Positions 36,018 to 43,931 of a stretch of 64,000 nt of DNA are shown here, in pieces. This stretch comes from Paenibacillus_E qinlingensis. GTDB lineage: Bacteria; Bacillota; Bacilli; Paenibacillales; NBRC-103111. Position numbers and translations under genes: made by a program. Every line of letters starts with the position of its first letter. Positions within the stretch are counted from its first letter, which is position 1. The stretch is taken from NCBI RefSeq assembly GCF_028746185.1, contig NZ_JAQIVH010000003.1, forward strand, positions 186,001-250,000, in the 5' to 3' direction. Under the pieces are notes generated by a model. It ran no database searches. It had not been told where the DNA came from and saw only the letters and a program-made list of their open reading frames with translations.

Positions 36018-37136
36018 TTGTCGAAATATAGGTTAATTCTCCCATATATGCGAACGAACATGTCGTATATAATAGAAATTGGTACGATTTTGAAATTAAT
36101 GGAGCGGGATTTCTTGAGAGACCTATTGGGTAAAAGATTAAGATTCGATGTGACAACAAGTTATGGACTAGTCTTAGTTCCTATCCATACTACTCTCAAT
36201 CAAGAGCATTTGGACTTATTTAAGCAGCATCGCATTGATACGATGGATATCGTAACCACGAATACGCCTGATGCCCAGACGCAATCCGCACCTGCACATG
36301 ACGCGAACCGTCTTGTTCAAAAAGCAACGGAATATGCCAAGGACCTTTTCGAACGCATTCAAACGCAAAAGAAAATACCGCTGCTTGAGATTAAGTCAGA
36401 ATTAATTCCTATCGTCCAGCAGGCGGCCGAAAATCCAGATCTCTTTCAATTATTTCAAGCCGTTAAGGCCAAGGATGAATACACCCATCAACACAATATT
36501 GGTGTGGGCATTCTTTCGACACTCATTGGCAAATGGATGGAGCTCGCAGATACAGAAGTGGCGCTTTTATCTTTAGCAGCTACCATGCATGATGTGGGCA
36601 AAATCAAAATTTCTCAAGAAATTCTAATGAAGCCGGGCAAATTGACGACGGTAGAATATGAAGAAATTAAAAAGCATACTATACTTGGCTACAATATGCT
36701 GCGAGAAACGGTAGGCATTAACTATCGTGTTGCATTAGTTGCCCTTCAGCATCATGAGCGAGCAGATGGCACGGGATATCCCCTGCAGCTGCAAGATAGT
36801 CAACTGGATAAAATGAGCCGTATCGTAGCTGTTGCAGATGTATTCCACGCGATGTCATCGAAGAGGCCCTATCACGAAATGATGCCTTTTCACGAGGTCG
36901 TCAGCCGCTTAAGGAAAGGTTTCTTCGGCGAATTAGATCCGCATATTGTTTCCGTTTTTTTGCAGAATATCATCTACAATCTAGTGGGCAGGCAAGTGCT
37001 TCTCACGGATGGCCGCTGGGGCGAAGTCGTTTATATTAATCCAACGGATGATACGAATCCACTCGTGAAAATCGAAAATACCTTTCTTGATCTAAGTCGA
37101 GAAAGACACATTCATATAAAGGAAGTTGTCATATGA
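36018..37136 (+). CDS. HD-GYP domain c-di-GMP phosphodiesterase
   Basis: A 372-aa protein with an N-terminal ~120-residue domain of unknown fold and a C-terminal HD-GYP domain: HDVGKIKIS, HHERADGTGYP (the GYP motif) and DVFHAMSSKRPYHE. It should hydrolyse cyclic di-GMP and so lower polysaccharide or biofilm output. The start is uncertain: TTG 36018 or ATG 36048; neither has a good ribosome binding site. Its stop overlaps the start of the LuxR-type gene, just upstream of the exopolysaccharide locus, so a regulatory link is plausible. Confidence 0.85.
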   Translation: MSKYRLILPYMRTNMSYIIEIGTILKLMERDFLRDLLGKRLRFDVTTSYGLVLVPIHTTLNQEHLDLFKQHRIDTMDIVTTNTPDAQTQSAPAHDANRLVQKATEYAKDLFERIQTQKKIPLLEIKSELIPIVQQAAENPDLFQLFQAVKAKDEYTHQHNIGVGILSTLIGKWMELADTEVALLSLAATMHDVGKIKISQEILMKPGKLTTVEYEEIKKHTILGYNMLRETVGINYRVALVALQHHERADGTGYPLQLQDSQLDKMSRIVAVADVFHAMSSKRPYHEMMPFHEVVSRLRKGFFGELDPHIVSVFLQNIIYNLVGRQVLLTDGRWGEVVYINPTDDTNPLVKIENTFLDLSRERHIHIKEVVI

Positions 37137-37435
37137 AGCCAATAATCCTAGAAAAGTCAGACGTTTTACTTCAATTTTATTCCAACTATGGTCTAACACA
37201 ACGTGAAACCGAAATCCTTTCTTTACTTGCTACATATGGTTATACGAACAAAGAAATTGCCGAAAATTGCTGTATCAGTGAGAAAACAGTGAAAATTCAC
37301 CTTGCCAATATCATGGGTAAAATCGGTATTGGCTCCATGCGAAAGCTGTTAGCCTTGCTGTTGCAGCAAGCTCTGCTAGTTTCAAGATTAGGTGCGGGTG
37401 AATCAGTCCGCGTAGCATCAATGGGAATGAGATAA
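37133..37435 (+). CDS. small LuxR/GerE-type HTH regulator
   Basis: A 100-aa protein that is almost only a DNA-binding domain: LTQRETEILSLLATYGYTNKEIA and ISEKTVKIHLANIMGKIGI are the LuxR-HTH signature. No receiver or ligand domain. The ATG overlaps the HD-GYP stop (ATGA), so both are co-translated. It stands directly upstream of the 37.6 kb operon and may bind its promoter. Confidence 0.85.
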   Translation: MKPIILEKSDVLLQFYSNYGLTQRETEILSLLATYGYTNKEIAENCCISEKTVKIHLANIMGKIGIGSMRKLLALLLQQALLVSRLGAGESVRVASMGMR

Positions 37436-37453
37436 TCAAGGAGTTTTACCTAG

Positions 37454-37494
37454 TAAAAGCAGCCTTTCCTTTAAGGGGAAAGTGCTGCTTTTTG
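37454..37494 (+). terminator. rho-independent terminator
   Basis: AAAAGCAGC-CT-TTCC pairs with GGAA-AGT-GCTGCTTTTT. It closes the HD-GYP/LuxR unit. Confidence 0.85.
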
Positions 37495-37517
37495 CATTCT
37501 ACAGCTCGTTTAATTAT

Positions 37518-37611
37518 GATACGATTTGGAACTATAAATCCATAATATTGTGTTGACATGATACGAAAAGTATCTTAAAGTAAGAGTAACAATTAAGATA
37601 CAAATAGTATC
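37518..37611 (+). promoter_or_regulatory. sigma-A promoter with two GATAC-N5-GTATC operators
   Basis: TTGACA (37553-37558), 17-base spacer, TAAAGT (37576-37581). The perfect palindrome GATAC-GAAAA-GTATC (37560-37574) fills the spacer, and a second, GATAC-AAATA-GTATC (37597-37611), lies just behind the likely start of transcription. Together the two and their flanks (ATGATAC...GTATCTTA / TAAGATAC...GTATCAT) make a 54-base larger palindrome. A half site (GATAC, 37518-37522) lies upstream. This is the design of a repressed promoter; it drives the wzz-like gene and probably all genes up to 46.7 kb. Confidence 0.75.
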
Positions 37612-37648
37612 ATAGCAAATCGAAATAGACTTCTATTGGAGGGGAATC

Positions 37649-38410
37649 ATGGAAATTAATTTGAAGGAATATTTGATGGTTATATTAAAACGCTGGTGGA
37701 TCATAGTTCTTGTTGTAGGTACTTGTACGATTTTAACAGCTATGTATTCGACATCAAATTATGTTCCAATCTATCAAGCTTCTACAAAATTAATTGTTAA
37801 TAAGACTTCAGAGCAAGATCAACTAGGTAAAGAACAAATTGATTATGGAGCCATTGGTGTTAATATGTCCCTCATTAATACCTACAAGGAAATTATTAGA
37901 ACACCAGCAATTATGGATAAAGTTGTCCAACGTTACCCCGATTTACATGTCTCCACAGATCAATTAATCTCAATAATCAACGTAACCAATATCAATGAAA
38001 CGCAGGTTATGTCGATTGTTGCACGACATCTCTCACACGAACGAGCAGTGCGCATTGCGAACGCGGTTTCTGATGTATTTCAGTCGGAAATACCTAACAT
38101 TATGAAGGTTGATAATATTACGATTCTGAATCGAGCTAAAGTTCAAGATAATCCAATCCCTATAAATCAGAAATCGAATCAGTATATCATCTTAGGGTTT
38201 CTTGTCTCCTTGGCTGCTACAGTTGGTATCATTCTTCTGTGGGATGCTTTGGATGACACGTTGAAAACAGAAGAGGACATTCGTGAAATTTTTGATCTCT
38301 CGACCTTGGCATACATACCTAAAGTAAAGAAGAAAATGCAGCGCGTGAAGCGGAAAAATAAAATTAGCAAAAAAGCAGAGGACATCTCATATGCCAAAAC
38401 TATCTACTAA
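37649..38410 (+). CDS. Wzz/CapA-type polysaccharide co-polymerase
   Basis: A 253-aa protein with an N-terminal membrane helix (about 17-35), an extracellular helical domain and a second helix near 175-197 in a Pro-rich NQKSNQYIILGFLVS context. This is the membrane adaptor half (YveK/CapA) of a Gram-positive tyrosine-kinase system that sets polysaccharide chain length. GGAGGGGAA precedes the ATG. It overlaps the kinase gene by 20 bases. Confidence 0.85.
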   Translation: MEINLKEYLMVILKRWWIIVLVVGTCTILTAMYSTSNYVPIYQASTKLIVNKTSEQDQLGKEQIDYGAIGVNMSLINTYKEIIRTPAIMDKVVQRYPDLHVSTDQLISIINVTNINETQVMSIVARHLSHERAVRIANAVSDVFQSEIPNIMKVDNITILNRAKVQDNPIPINQKSNQYIILGFLVSLAATVGIILLWDALDDTLKTEEDIREIFDLSTLAYIPKVKKKMQRVKRKNKISKKAEDISYAKTIY

Positions 38411-39062
38411 CTCTAATTCTCCTGTTATGATGCATATTCATCCTAGCTCCTCAACTTCAGAGGCTTATAGATCATTGAGGTTCAATATCGAGTGCTCTAT
38501 TTTTGGTCGTGAGGCAAAATCAATTACAATCACTTCTTCAAGCCGGGGTGAAGGGAAAACTACAACAGCTGTTCATTTGGCTGTGGCCTACGCGCAAATC
38601 GGAAAGAAAGTGTTGCTGCTGGATGCGGATCTACGAAATCCCTCCATTCACCAAGCATTTAGTGATGAGAACAGACGGGGACTTACGAATTATTTAGAAG
38701 GTCAGGCACATGTCAGCGAACTTGTTCGGGAGACAATTGTGGAGAACCTTTCAATTATTACTTCAGGACCAAGCACGCAGAATCCCTCTGGTTTATTAGC
38801 CTCCAAGCAAATGGATGCTCTCTTAGTCACACTAAGGGAAATTTACGATATTGTCATCGTGGACACGCCGTCTCTGCTGACGATTACGGATGCTAAGATT
38901 ATAGCGACGAAGTGCGACGGAGTGCTTCTCATTGTTGAATATGGAAAGGTTAAACGTGATGTAGCTAAGAAAGTGAAAGAAGAACTATTGCTCGCAAATG
39001 TAAAATTGATCGGGGTCGTTTTGAACGAAGTACGAAATCATGAAGCAAATGCGTACCTCTAA
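38391..39062 (+). CDS. CpsD/CapB-type BY-kinase
   Basis: A 223-aa bacterial tyrosine kinase. It shows SEAYRSLRFNIE, Walker A SRGEGKTTTA, Walker A' LLLDADLRNP and Walker B IVIVDTPSLL. The usual C-terminal Tyr cluster is lacking, with only one Tyr at the end (ANAYL), so autophosphorylation may be reduced. Together with the preceding gene it should control polymerisation and export of a polysaccharide. Confidence 0.87.
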   Translation: MPKLSTNSNSPVMMHIHPSSSTSEAYRSLRFNIECSIFGREAKSITITSSSRGEGKTTTAVHLAVAYAQIGKKVLLLDADLRNPSIHQAFSDENRRGLTNYLEGQAHVSELVRETIVENLSIITSGPSTQNPSGLLASKQMDALLVTLREIYDIVIVDTPSLLTITDAKIIATKCDGVLLIVEYGKVKRDVAKKVKEELLLANVKLIGVVLNEVRNHEANAYL

Positions 39063-39109
39063 TCCGTTATGTTGAAAAAATCAAAGTAAGGGGAGCGAGT
39101 TTATAGCTA

Positions 39110-40393
39110 ATGAGACAAAAAAGACGAAAGCCGAATCTACGAACCGGAAGAATCGTGTGCATATTGACGCTAAGTATTGGGATTTTGGCAGGATGCTCAG
39201 ATACAGCTGTTACTAGTAATGACGCAAAGTCTGTGTATAAAGATCAAGCCATACCCATGGTGAAAGCATTTAAGGTAATAAAGCAAAAGATTGGGGACCC
39301 GCTAGAACGTGCTGCCGAAGTACAATCCTCTGCTCAATTTACAGTTGTCGCCAAAGCATCAGGAGATATTGAGCAAATTTTGAAAAAGCGTGGGGATATG
39401 GTTCAAGAAGGGGACGTAATCTTTCGACTCAAATCGAGTGAAGCTCTCGTCCAAAGAGATTCGGCTGCGGCTGCAATAACGGCTATTCAGGAATCCATTG
39501 AGAAAGCGAAAATAAAGGCTCAACGTGAAATAGAAAATCAGAGACTAGAGATGAGCAATTCGATTCAAAAAATGGAGTTAAATATGACGACACTCCTACG
39601 GAGCTATAACAAAATGAAAAATGACTATGATATAGGACTAGCAACCAAAGCGCAGTTGTTTCAGATGGAAACTCAAATGATGAATGCTCGTATGGATTTG
39701 GATCAATTGAAGAAGAAACAAAGCCAATTGGAGCCCGTTGACGCTACCTCAGCACTTGAGTCACAGCTCAAAGGAGCTCAAGTTGCTTTGCAACAGCTGA
39801 ATCAATCCATGCAAAATTTAGAAGTGAAAGCTACGGTTAGCGGTTTGCTAACGGAGATGCCACTAGAAACTGGGATGCCAGTGCTTTCAGGATCTCAGGT
39901 TGGCATGATTCAAAGATTGGATCCTATTAAAATTAAAGCGCAGCTTACAGAAGATGAAACGAAACTAGTTAGTGGTAAGACTGAAATGGGTTACTTGCTA
40001 ACAGGTAATAAAACAAAATTTAAGGGACCGATTAGTTATCTGGCAAAGGTCATGGACCCTGAAAGCAAATCCTATGAAATCAATTTAGAAGTGCCGAATA
40101 AAGATATACTCTTGAAGCCAGGGATGAAGCTCAAACTTCAAATGTCAGATGATGCAGACCAGATTGTAGTTACAGTGCCGACGTATAGCATCGTTAAAGA
40201 AGGCGAGAAGGCATTTGTCTTTGTACTCGTGGGTGATTCCGTTGAGAAACGTGCAATTACATTGGGAAGATTGAATGAACCTAATCAAGAAGTGACCTCA
40301 GGCCTTAAAGAAGGGGAGCTTGTTGTTAAAACGAACCCTGGTGCGTTAATCGATAAAACGAAAGTTCAAATGACGGCCGTGGAAGAGCAATAA
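39110..40393 (+). CDS. HlyD/RND-type adaptor lipoprotein
   Basis: A 427-aa membrane-anchored adaptor. A signal with lipobox LAGC (Cys about residue 29) is followed by a lipoyl half (GDIEQILKKRGDMVQEGDVIF), a long coiled coil (about 115-235), the second lipoyl half and beta-barrel with LKPGMKLKLQM. In Gram-positives such adaptors work with ABC exporters (as YknX with YknYZ). Two ABC exporters lie downstream, so it may guide export of the peptides or polysaccharide; that is inference. Confidence 0.82.
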   Translation: MRQKRRKPNLRTGRIVCILTLSIGILAGCSDTAVTSNDAKSVYKDQAIPMVKAFKVIKQKIGDPLERAAEVQSSAQFTVVAKASGDIEQILKKRGDMVQEGDVIFRLKSSEALVQRDSAAAAITAIQESIEKAKIKAQREIENQRLEMSNSIQKMELNMTTLLRSYNKMKNDYDIGLATKAQLFQMETQMMNARMDLDQLKKKQSQLEPVDATSALESQLKGAQVALQQLNQSMQNLEVKATVSGLLTEMPLETGMPVLSGSQVGMIQRLDPIKIKAQLTEDETKLVSGKTEMGYLLTGNKTKFKGPISYLAKVMDPESKSYEINLEVPNKDILLKPGMKLKLQMSDDADQIVVTVPTYSIVKEGEKAFVFVLVGDSVEKRAITLGRLNEPNQEVTSGLKEGELVVKTNPGALIDKTKVQMTAVEEQ

Positions 40394-40414
40394 ATAAAAA
40401 TGGAGTGACTCGAC

Positions 40415-42127
40415 TTGAAAATAAATTGGAAAAAAACAACGATTATGTTCATCTTAGCGGCCTCCTTAGTCATTCCCTCCGCCTCCTTTCATGTAGCAGC
40501 GGATGCGAAATACGCTCAAACTTCAACAGAATTGAGCTATCAACTCACAGATGCTATTAACGTGGAAGTGAAAAGTATTCTGAATGAACCAAGCCCAAAT
40601 GGAGCTAGAATAGGTGCTGTTGTACGTCTTTATAACGCTGGAGATCGCTTAATCGGTGTTCCGGAATATGAAGTTCGTGCGAAGACACAAGAAGGCTTGG
40701 AATATATTATGCGTCCGAGTCAAGCAAATCCTAGAAATTTACAACCGAAAGAGACCGTCGAACTAAGCTATATGAATGTCGTAGATCGATACGATGAATT
40801 CGCCTTAACTGAACTGTCTTGGTTGGATGTGGATGAATTCGTCTACCCCAAGCATGAAACGAGAATCATTTCGGTTCCAATTTCTAACATGGAGTGGAAA
40901 GGGGAAAAGGCTGCGATCACGGATCCAGCTTTGATAAAGCAATGGGATGATACGTTTAAAATCCCTGTGTTATCAAACAGTGTCCAATATAAGCCTGTGA
41001 GTTTGAATGAACAGATTACACCAGATGGCCCCGTTACAGTTGTTGGCTTTCTAGCTACTAATGTTGGAGACAAGGCAACTACGGTAGCTGATTTTCGAGT
41101 TAACGGGAAAACAGTGAATAAGACTGTTATCGGAAAACGAATAGATATCGATACGATCACCTTGGATCCAGGTGAGAAGAATTATGTGTACTATGCGATC
41201 CCCGTAAAAAACAAAGCAGAGTTAAGAAGCTTAGTGATATTAACGCCTGAAGATTTCGTGGGTGAGGATAAATCACATAGCTCTTATCTAATCGGAAGAT
41301 TGATGATCAATCTTTCTGGAGCTACCAGCACACAGCGCTTCATGAATCAATTGTCCATGTATGAGTTGAACAAGCCTATTAAATTTGATCCTTTAAGTGG
41401 ACTCATTCGCCCCGACGTGGAAGTATCCATGATCGACTTGCAAATGAATGAGAGTACGGGCGGCGGATTTAAAGCTGTTGTGGCTAAGTTTAAATTACTT
41501 AATAAGAGTGAAGGGCCTGTTCAAGTTCCGAAATTCCAAACCAGTTTGACAAGCAGCAGTGGAAATAAGTATTTGGGTAATAGGCAGGATACGAAGGTCG
41601 AAACGCTGATTCCAAATATCAGCTATGTTATCTACTATTCCTATATTGTTCCAAATACAGAAACCGGTGCTCGATTAGCAATGGAAATCTTGGACACGAA
41701 AAGAGTGGAGCCCTACAATTTCCCCGTGGCTGCCTTCCAGACCAAGGTGACAGATGATTCCTCCGATAAGGCTTTCTATCCTTTTAAGACGACATTAAAT
41801 AGTTGGTCGTTAACTGCCTTCTATGTTATGGGCGCCGGAAACTCGTATTCCTACAAGTTAAATGTTGATTTTGACATTAAACTCCAGGACGAGGTTGTAG
41901 CGGATCAAGGATCGTCTAAAGTGAGACTGGAGCTTCTGGATTCATCGAATAAGATTATGACCTCTAAAGTACTTTCGTTCACAGGCGAGAATAAGCTTGT
42001 TAGCGGCCCATTGACGCTGAATTTTGATTTTGATAGACAAGAAACCACGGTAAAGTTGAACATGTATGAAATTATAGATACACCATTTGGTGAGGTAAGA
42101 AGACTCATTCAATCATGGAACCGATAG
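40415..42127 (+). CDS. secreted beta-rich protein of unknown function
   Basis: A 570-aa protein with a clear Sec signal peptide (about 1-31, cleaved near AADA). The rest seems to hold at least three weakly similar beta-sandwich-like repeats of about 120 residues: VVRLYNAGDRLIGVPEYEV, VVGFLATNVGDKATTVADF and VVAKFKLLNKSEGPVQVP. They resemble Ig-like or CARDB-type extracellular modules. TTG start at 40415 behind AATGGAGTG. It sits between the adaptor lipoprotein and the RiPP-like precursor gene, so a surface or export role is plausible. Confidence 0.65.
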   Translation: MKINWKKTTIMFILAASLVIPSASFHVAADAKYAQTSTELSYQLTDAINVEVKSILNEPSPNGARIGAVVRLYNAGDRLIGVPEYEVRAKTQEGLEYIMRPSQANPRNLQPKETVELSYMNVVDRYDEFALTELSWLDVDEFVYPKHETRIISVPISNMEWKGEKAAITDPALIKQWDDTFKIPVLSNSVQYKPVSLNEQITPDGPVTVVGFLATNVGDKATTVADFRVNGKTVNKTVIGKRIDIDTITLDPGEKNYVYYAIPVKNKAELRSLVILTPEDFVGEDKSHSSYLIGRLMINLSGATSTQRFMNQLSMYELNKPIKFDPLSGLIRPDVEVSMIDLQMNESTGGGFKAVVAKFKLLNKSEGPVQVPKFQTSLTSSSGNKYLGNRQDTKVETLIPNISYVIYYSYIVPNTETGARLAMEILDTKRVEPYNFPVAAFQTKVTDDSSDKAFYPFKTTLNSWSLTAFYVMGAGNSYSYKLNVDFDIKLQDEVVADQGSSKVRLELLDSSNKIMTSKVLSFTGENKLVSGPLTLNFDFDRQETTVKLNMYEIIDTPFGEVRRLIQSWNR

Positions 42128-42139
42128 GAGAGATGAACG

Positions 42140-42337
42140 ATGGAAAATGAACCAGCAATAAAACAAAGAAGATATTCACGCCCGCGCGTTTTAAGCCAAC
42201 AGCCAGTTCGCTTTGAAACAGCGCAAAGCTGGAATAAGGGCCATGGTAATACCAATCACAATGGTAATGGAAATGGTGGCAGTCATTATCCTAACCAACC
42301 CTATGGTGGACCACATAATGGTAATGGGAAGCATTAA
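42140..42337 (+). CDS. candidate RiPP precursor, Asn/Gly/His-rich (ETAQSWN type)
   Basis: A 65-aa peptide in two parts. The N-terminal ~32 residues look like a leader: basic start, then RRYSRPRVLSQQPVRF with the YxxP motif that PqqD-like proteins recognise in lasso leaders, then ETAQSWNKG. The rest is low-complexity Gly/Asn/His/Pro, without Cys, Ser/Thr clusters or a lasso acceptor at position 7-9. AGGAGAGATG precedes the ATG. A stem-loop follows, and then kinase, PqqD, peptidase, exporter and nucleotidyltransferase genes. All this fits a precursor; the modification is unknown. Confidence 0.6.
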   Translation: MENEPAIKQRRYSRPRVLSQQPVRFETAQSWNKGHGNTNHNGNGNGGSHYPNQPYGGPHNGNGKH

Positions 42338-42349
42338 TTAGAAGTTGAT

Positions 42350-42379
42350 GGAGGTCAATATCATGAATAATTGACCTCC
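42350..42379 (+). promoter_or_regulatory. perfect 10-bp hairpin with a 3-codon minigene inside
   Basis: GGAGGTCAAT (42350-42359) and ATTGACCTCC (42370-42379) are fully complementary with a 10-base loop. There is no T run, so processing or attenuation is more likely than termination. Within it, GGAGG and, 8 bases on, ATG-AAT-AAT-TGA form a tiny translatable unit. Confidence 0.7.
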
Positions 42380-42413
42380 GCTATTCTTCACATTGAAGTC
42401 CGGAGTGATGAAC

Positions 42414-43196
42414 ATGGAACTCATTTATACGAGAATTGGTGAACATACGATTGAAGTGCAATGTCAGTCAACTCTGATTCTGAATTGGATGTACGATAAT
42501 TTTTTGATCATCCAACCACCTAAGGTCACGCCTCATATCAGGCTTCAGCTAAGTGAAGGCTATGGTGAAGCATTTGTCGACTATGAGGTAAAGATTTCTA
42601 CGGAAGCCAATAAGATTCGGTTTCGTAGGGCGGACTATTTGATTGAAACTGATCAAGATTATCGTAGTGCTACAATCGCTGTGTATAACGAACTGGCGTT
42701 GAAGCATGCATGGATGAACTTATATAGCTCTTATTTGGTGCATGTTGGATGGGGGTTATTAATCCATTCTTCTTGTGTGGTTGATCAGGATAAAGCTTAT
42801 TTGTTCGCTGGTTACTCTGGTGCTGGTAAATCAACCGCTGCCAAACTGTCATATCCTCGCGAGCTTCTTTCTGATGAAGCTACAATTGTCAAAATTACTT
42901 CCAGTCATGTGACTGTGTTTGATTCTCCGTTTCGAAGTGAACTTTCCCGAACTGGATCCAAAGATATCAGTCCGCTTGCCGGTATTTACTTGTTGAAGCA
43001 AGCACGTACGAATCATGTTACTTCACTTAGTCAATCAGATGCATTTCTACATTTGATGGACAAAGTTTTTTATTGGTCGCATAGCCCAGAGGAAACAATT
43101 CGTATCCTCCAAATGTTACGACAAATGGTTCGTTCCATTTCCATCAATGAATTACAGTTTCAAAAAAATAATACATTTTGGGAGCTGATTTCGTAA
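42414..43196 (+). CDS. HPrK-like kinase, diverged
   Basis: A 260-aa protein with the HPr-kinase-like C-terminal fold: LLIHSSCVV, Walker A FAGYSGAGKSTAAKL (about residue 138) and LLSDEA downstream, which takes the place of the catalytic SDD motif. It is related to the second kinase of the locus, which resembles PadeK of the paeninodin cluster, but lacks its LHGSA motif. It may phosphorylate the candidate precursor 42140-42337, although that peptide has no Ser at its end. ATG 42414 is chosen because GGAG is 8 bases upstream. Its stop overlaps the next start (TAATG). Confidence 0.75.
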   Translation: MELIYTRIGEHTIEVQCQSTLILNWMYDNFLIIQPPKVTPHIRLQLSEGYGEAFVDYEVKISTEANKIRFRRADYLIETDQDYRSATIAVYNELALKHAWMNLYSSYLVHVGWGLLIHSSCVVDQDKAYLFAGYSGAGKSTAAKLSYPRELLSDEATIVKITSSHVTVFDSPFRSELSRTGSKDISPLAGIYLLKQARTNHVTSLSQSDAFLHLMDKVFYWSHSPEETIRILQMLRQMVRSISINELQFQKNNTFWELIS

Positions 43197-43465
43197 TGTC
43201 CCAGTACCTCCGGATGAATGACTATGAGTCCATTGAATTAGATATGGAATGGATTATTTTGAACACGGATGAATATACCTTAACGAAACTAAATGGCGTA
43301 GGTGGATTTTGCTGGTCATTGCTAGGGGTAGCACAAACGGTGGGTTCGATCAGTGAAGCTGTGCGAAAGGAGTATGAATTGGTGGATGAACCAGTTGAAG
43401 CTGACGTTGAAGCCTTTTTGCAGGATATGATCAGACGAGGCCTGGTACAACATGCAATTTCCTAA
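43196..43465 (+). CDS. PqqD-like RiPP recognition protein, copy 1
   Basis: An 89-aa PqqD-fold protein (LNTDEYTLTKLNGVGGFCWSLL, then the helices SISEAVRKEY and VEAFLQDMIRRGLVQ). Such proteins bind RiPP leader peptides and hand them to modifying enzymes. Its partner is probably the YxxP-containing peptide encoded at 42140. It is overlapped by the kinase gene upstream and the peptidase gene downstream, so the three are translationally coupled. Confidence 0.8.
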   Translation: MSQYLRMNDYESIELDMEWIILNTDEYTLTKLNGVGGFCWSLLGVAQTVGSISEAVRKEYELVDEPVEADVEAFLQDMIRRGLVQHAIS

Positions 43466-43907
43466 GGAATATAGACAGCTAATTATACAAACTATGGATA
43501 AAAACGGTTGGATTGAACTTCCCGCACAAGGAACAAGTATGTATCCCTATATTAAAATGGGTGATATATGCAGGTTTGTACCCGCACAAGCTGATCATAT
43601 TAAGAAAGGCGATGTCGTTCTCTTCCTTACGCGATATGGAAGTTTAGTTGCTCATCGCTTGTTACGCAAAGCAGTGCTGGAACAGGGGTTCATCCTTCAT
43701 TGTAAGGGAGATACCAATTTGGCATGTGATGAAGGCATTGATCAGGAGCTGTTGATAGGTAGAATGGACTGGATTCAGCGGAATGAACGAATTATTCATG
43801 TGGATGGTTGGGCAGCTCAAGCATGGGGTTACATCGTGTTAGGAGTTCCTTCAATATCATTTGTATTAAATTATTATGTAGCACGTAGGAAGCGCGCACA
43901 AGGATAG
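43452..43907 (+). CDS. S26B (SipW-like) signal-peptidase-family protein
   Basis: A 151-aa protein with the serine motif GTSMYPYIKMGD, VAHRLL with the His that replaces Lys in ER/SipW-type signal peptidases, and CKGDTN with the Asp. A single membrane helix at the C-terminus (about 122-142) rather than the N-terminus. It has the features of an active Ser-His-Asp peptidase, and may cleave the exported candidate peptide. The usual lasso B2 protease is absent from this half of the locus. Confidence 0.78.
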   Translation: MQFPKEYRQLIIQTMDKNGWIELPAQGTSMYPYIKMGDICRFVPAQADHIKKGDVVLFLTRYGSLVAHRLLRKAVLEQGFILHCKGDTNLACDEGIDQELLIGRMDWIQRNERIIHVDGWAAQAWGYIVLGVPSISFVLNYYVARRKRAQG

Positions 43908-43931
43908 ATTCTGCAATGGAGCGTCGATGAT

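Noticed and set aside
42140..42337. Reading the 65-aa peptide as a third lasso precursor
   Set aside because: There is no Thr(-2)-Ala/Gly(1) junction with an Asp/Glu at position 7-9, so it does not fit a lasso core.
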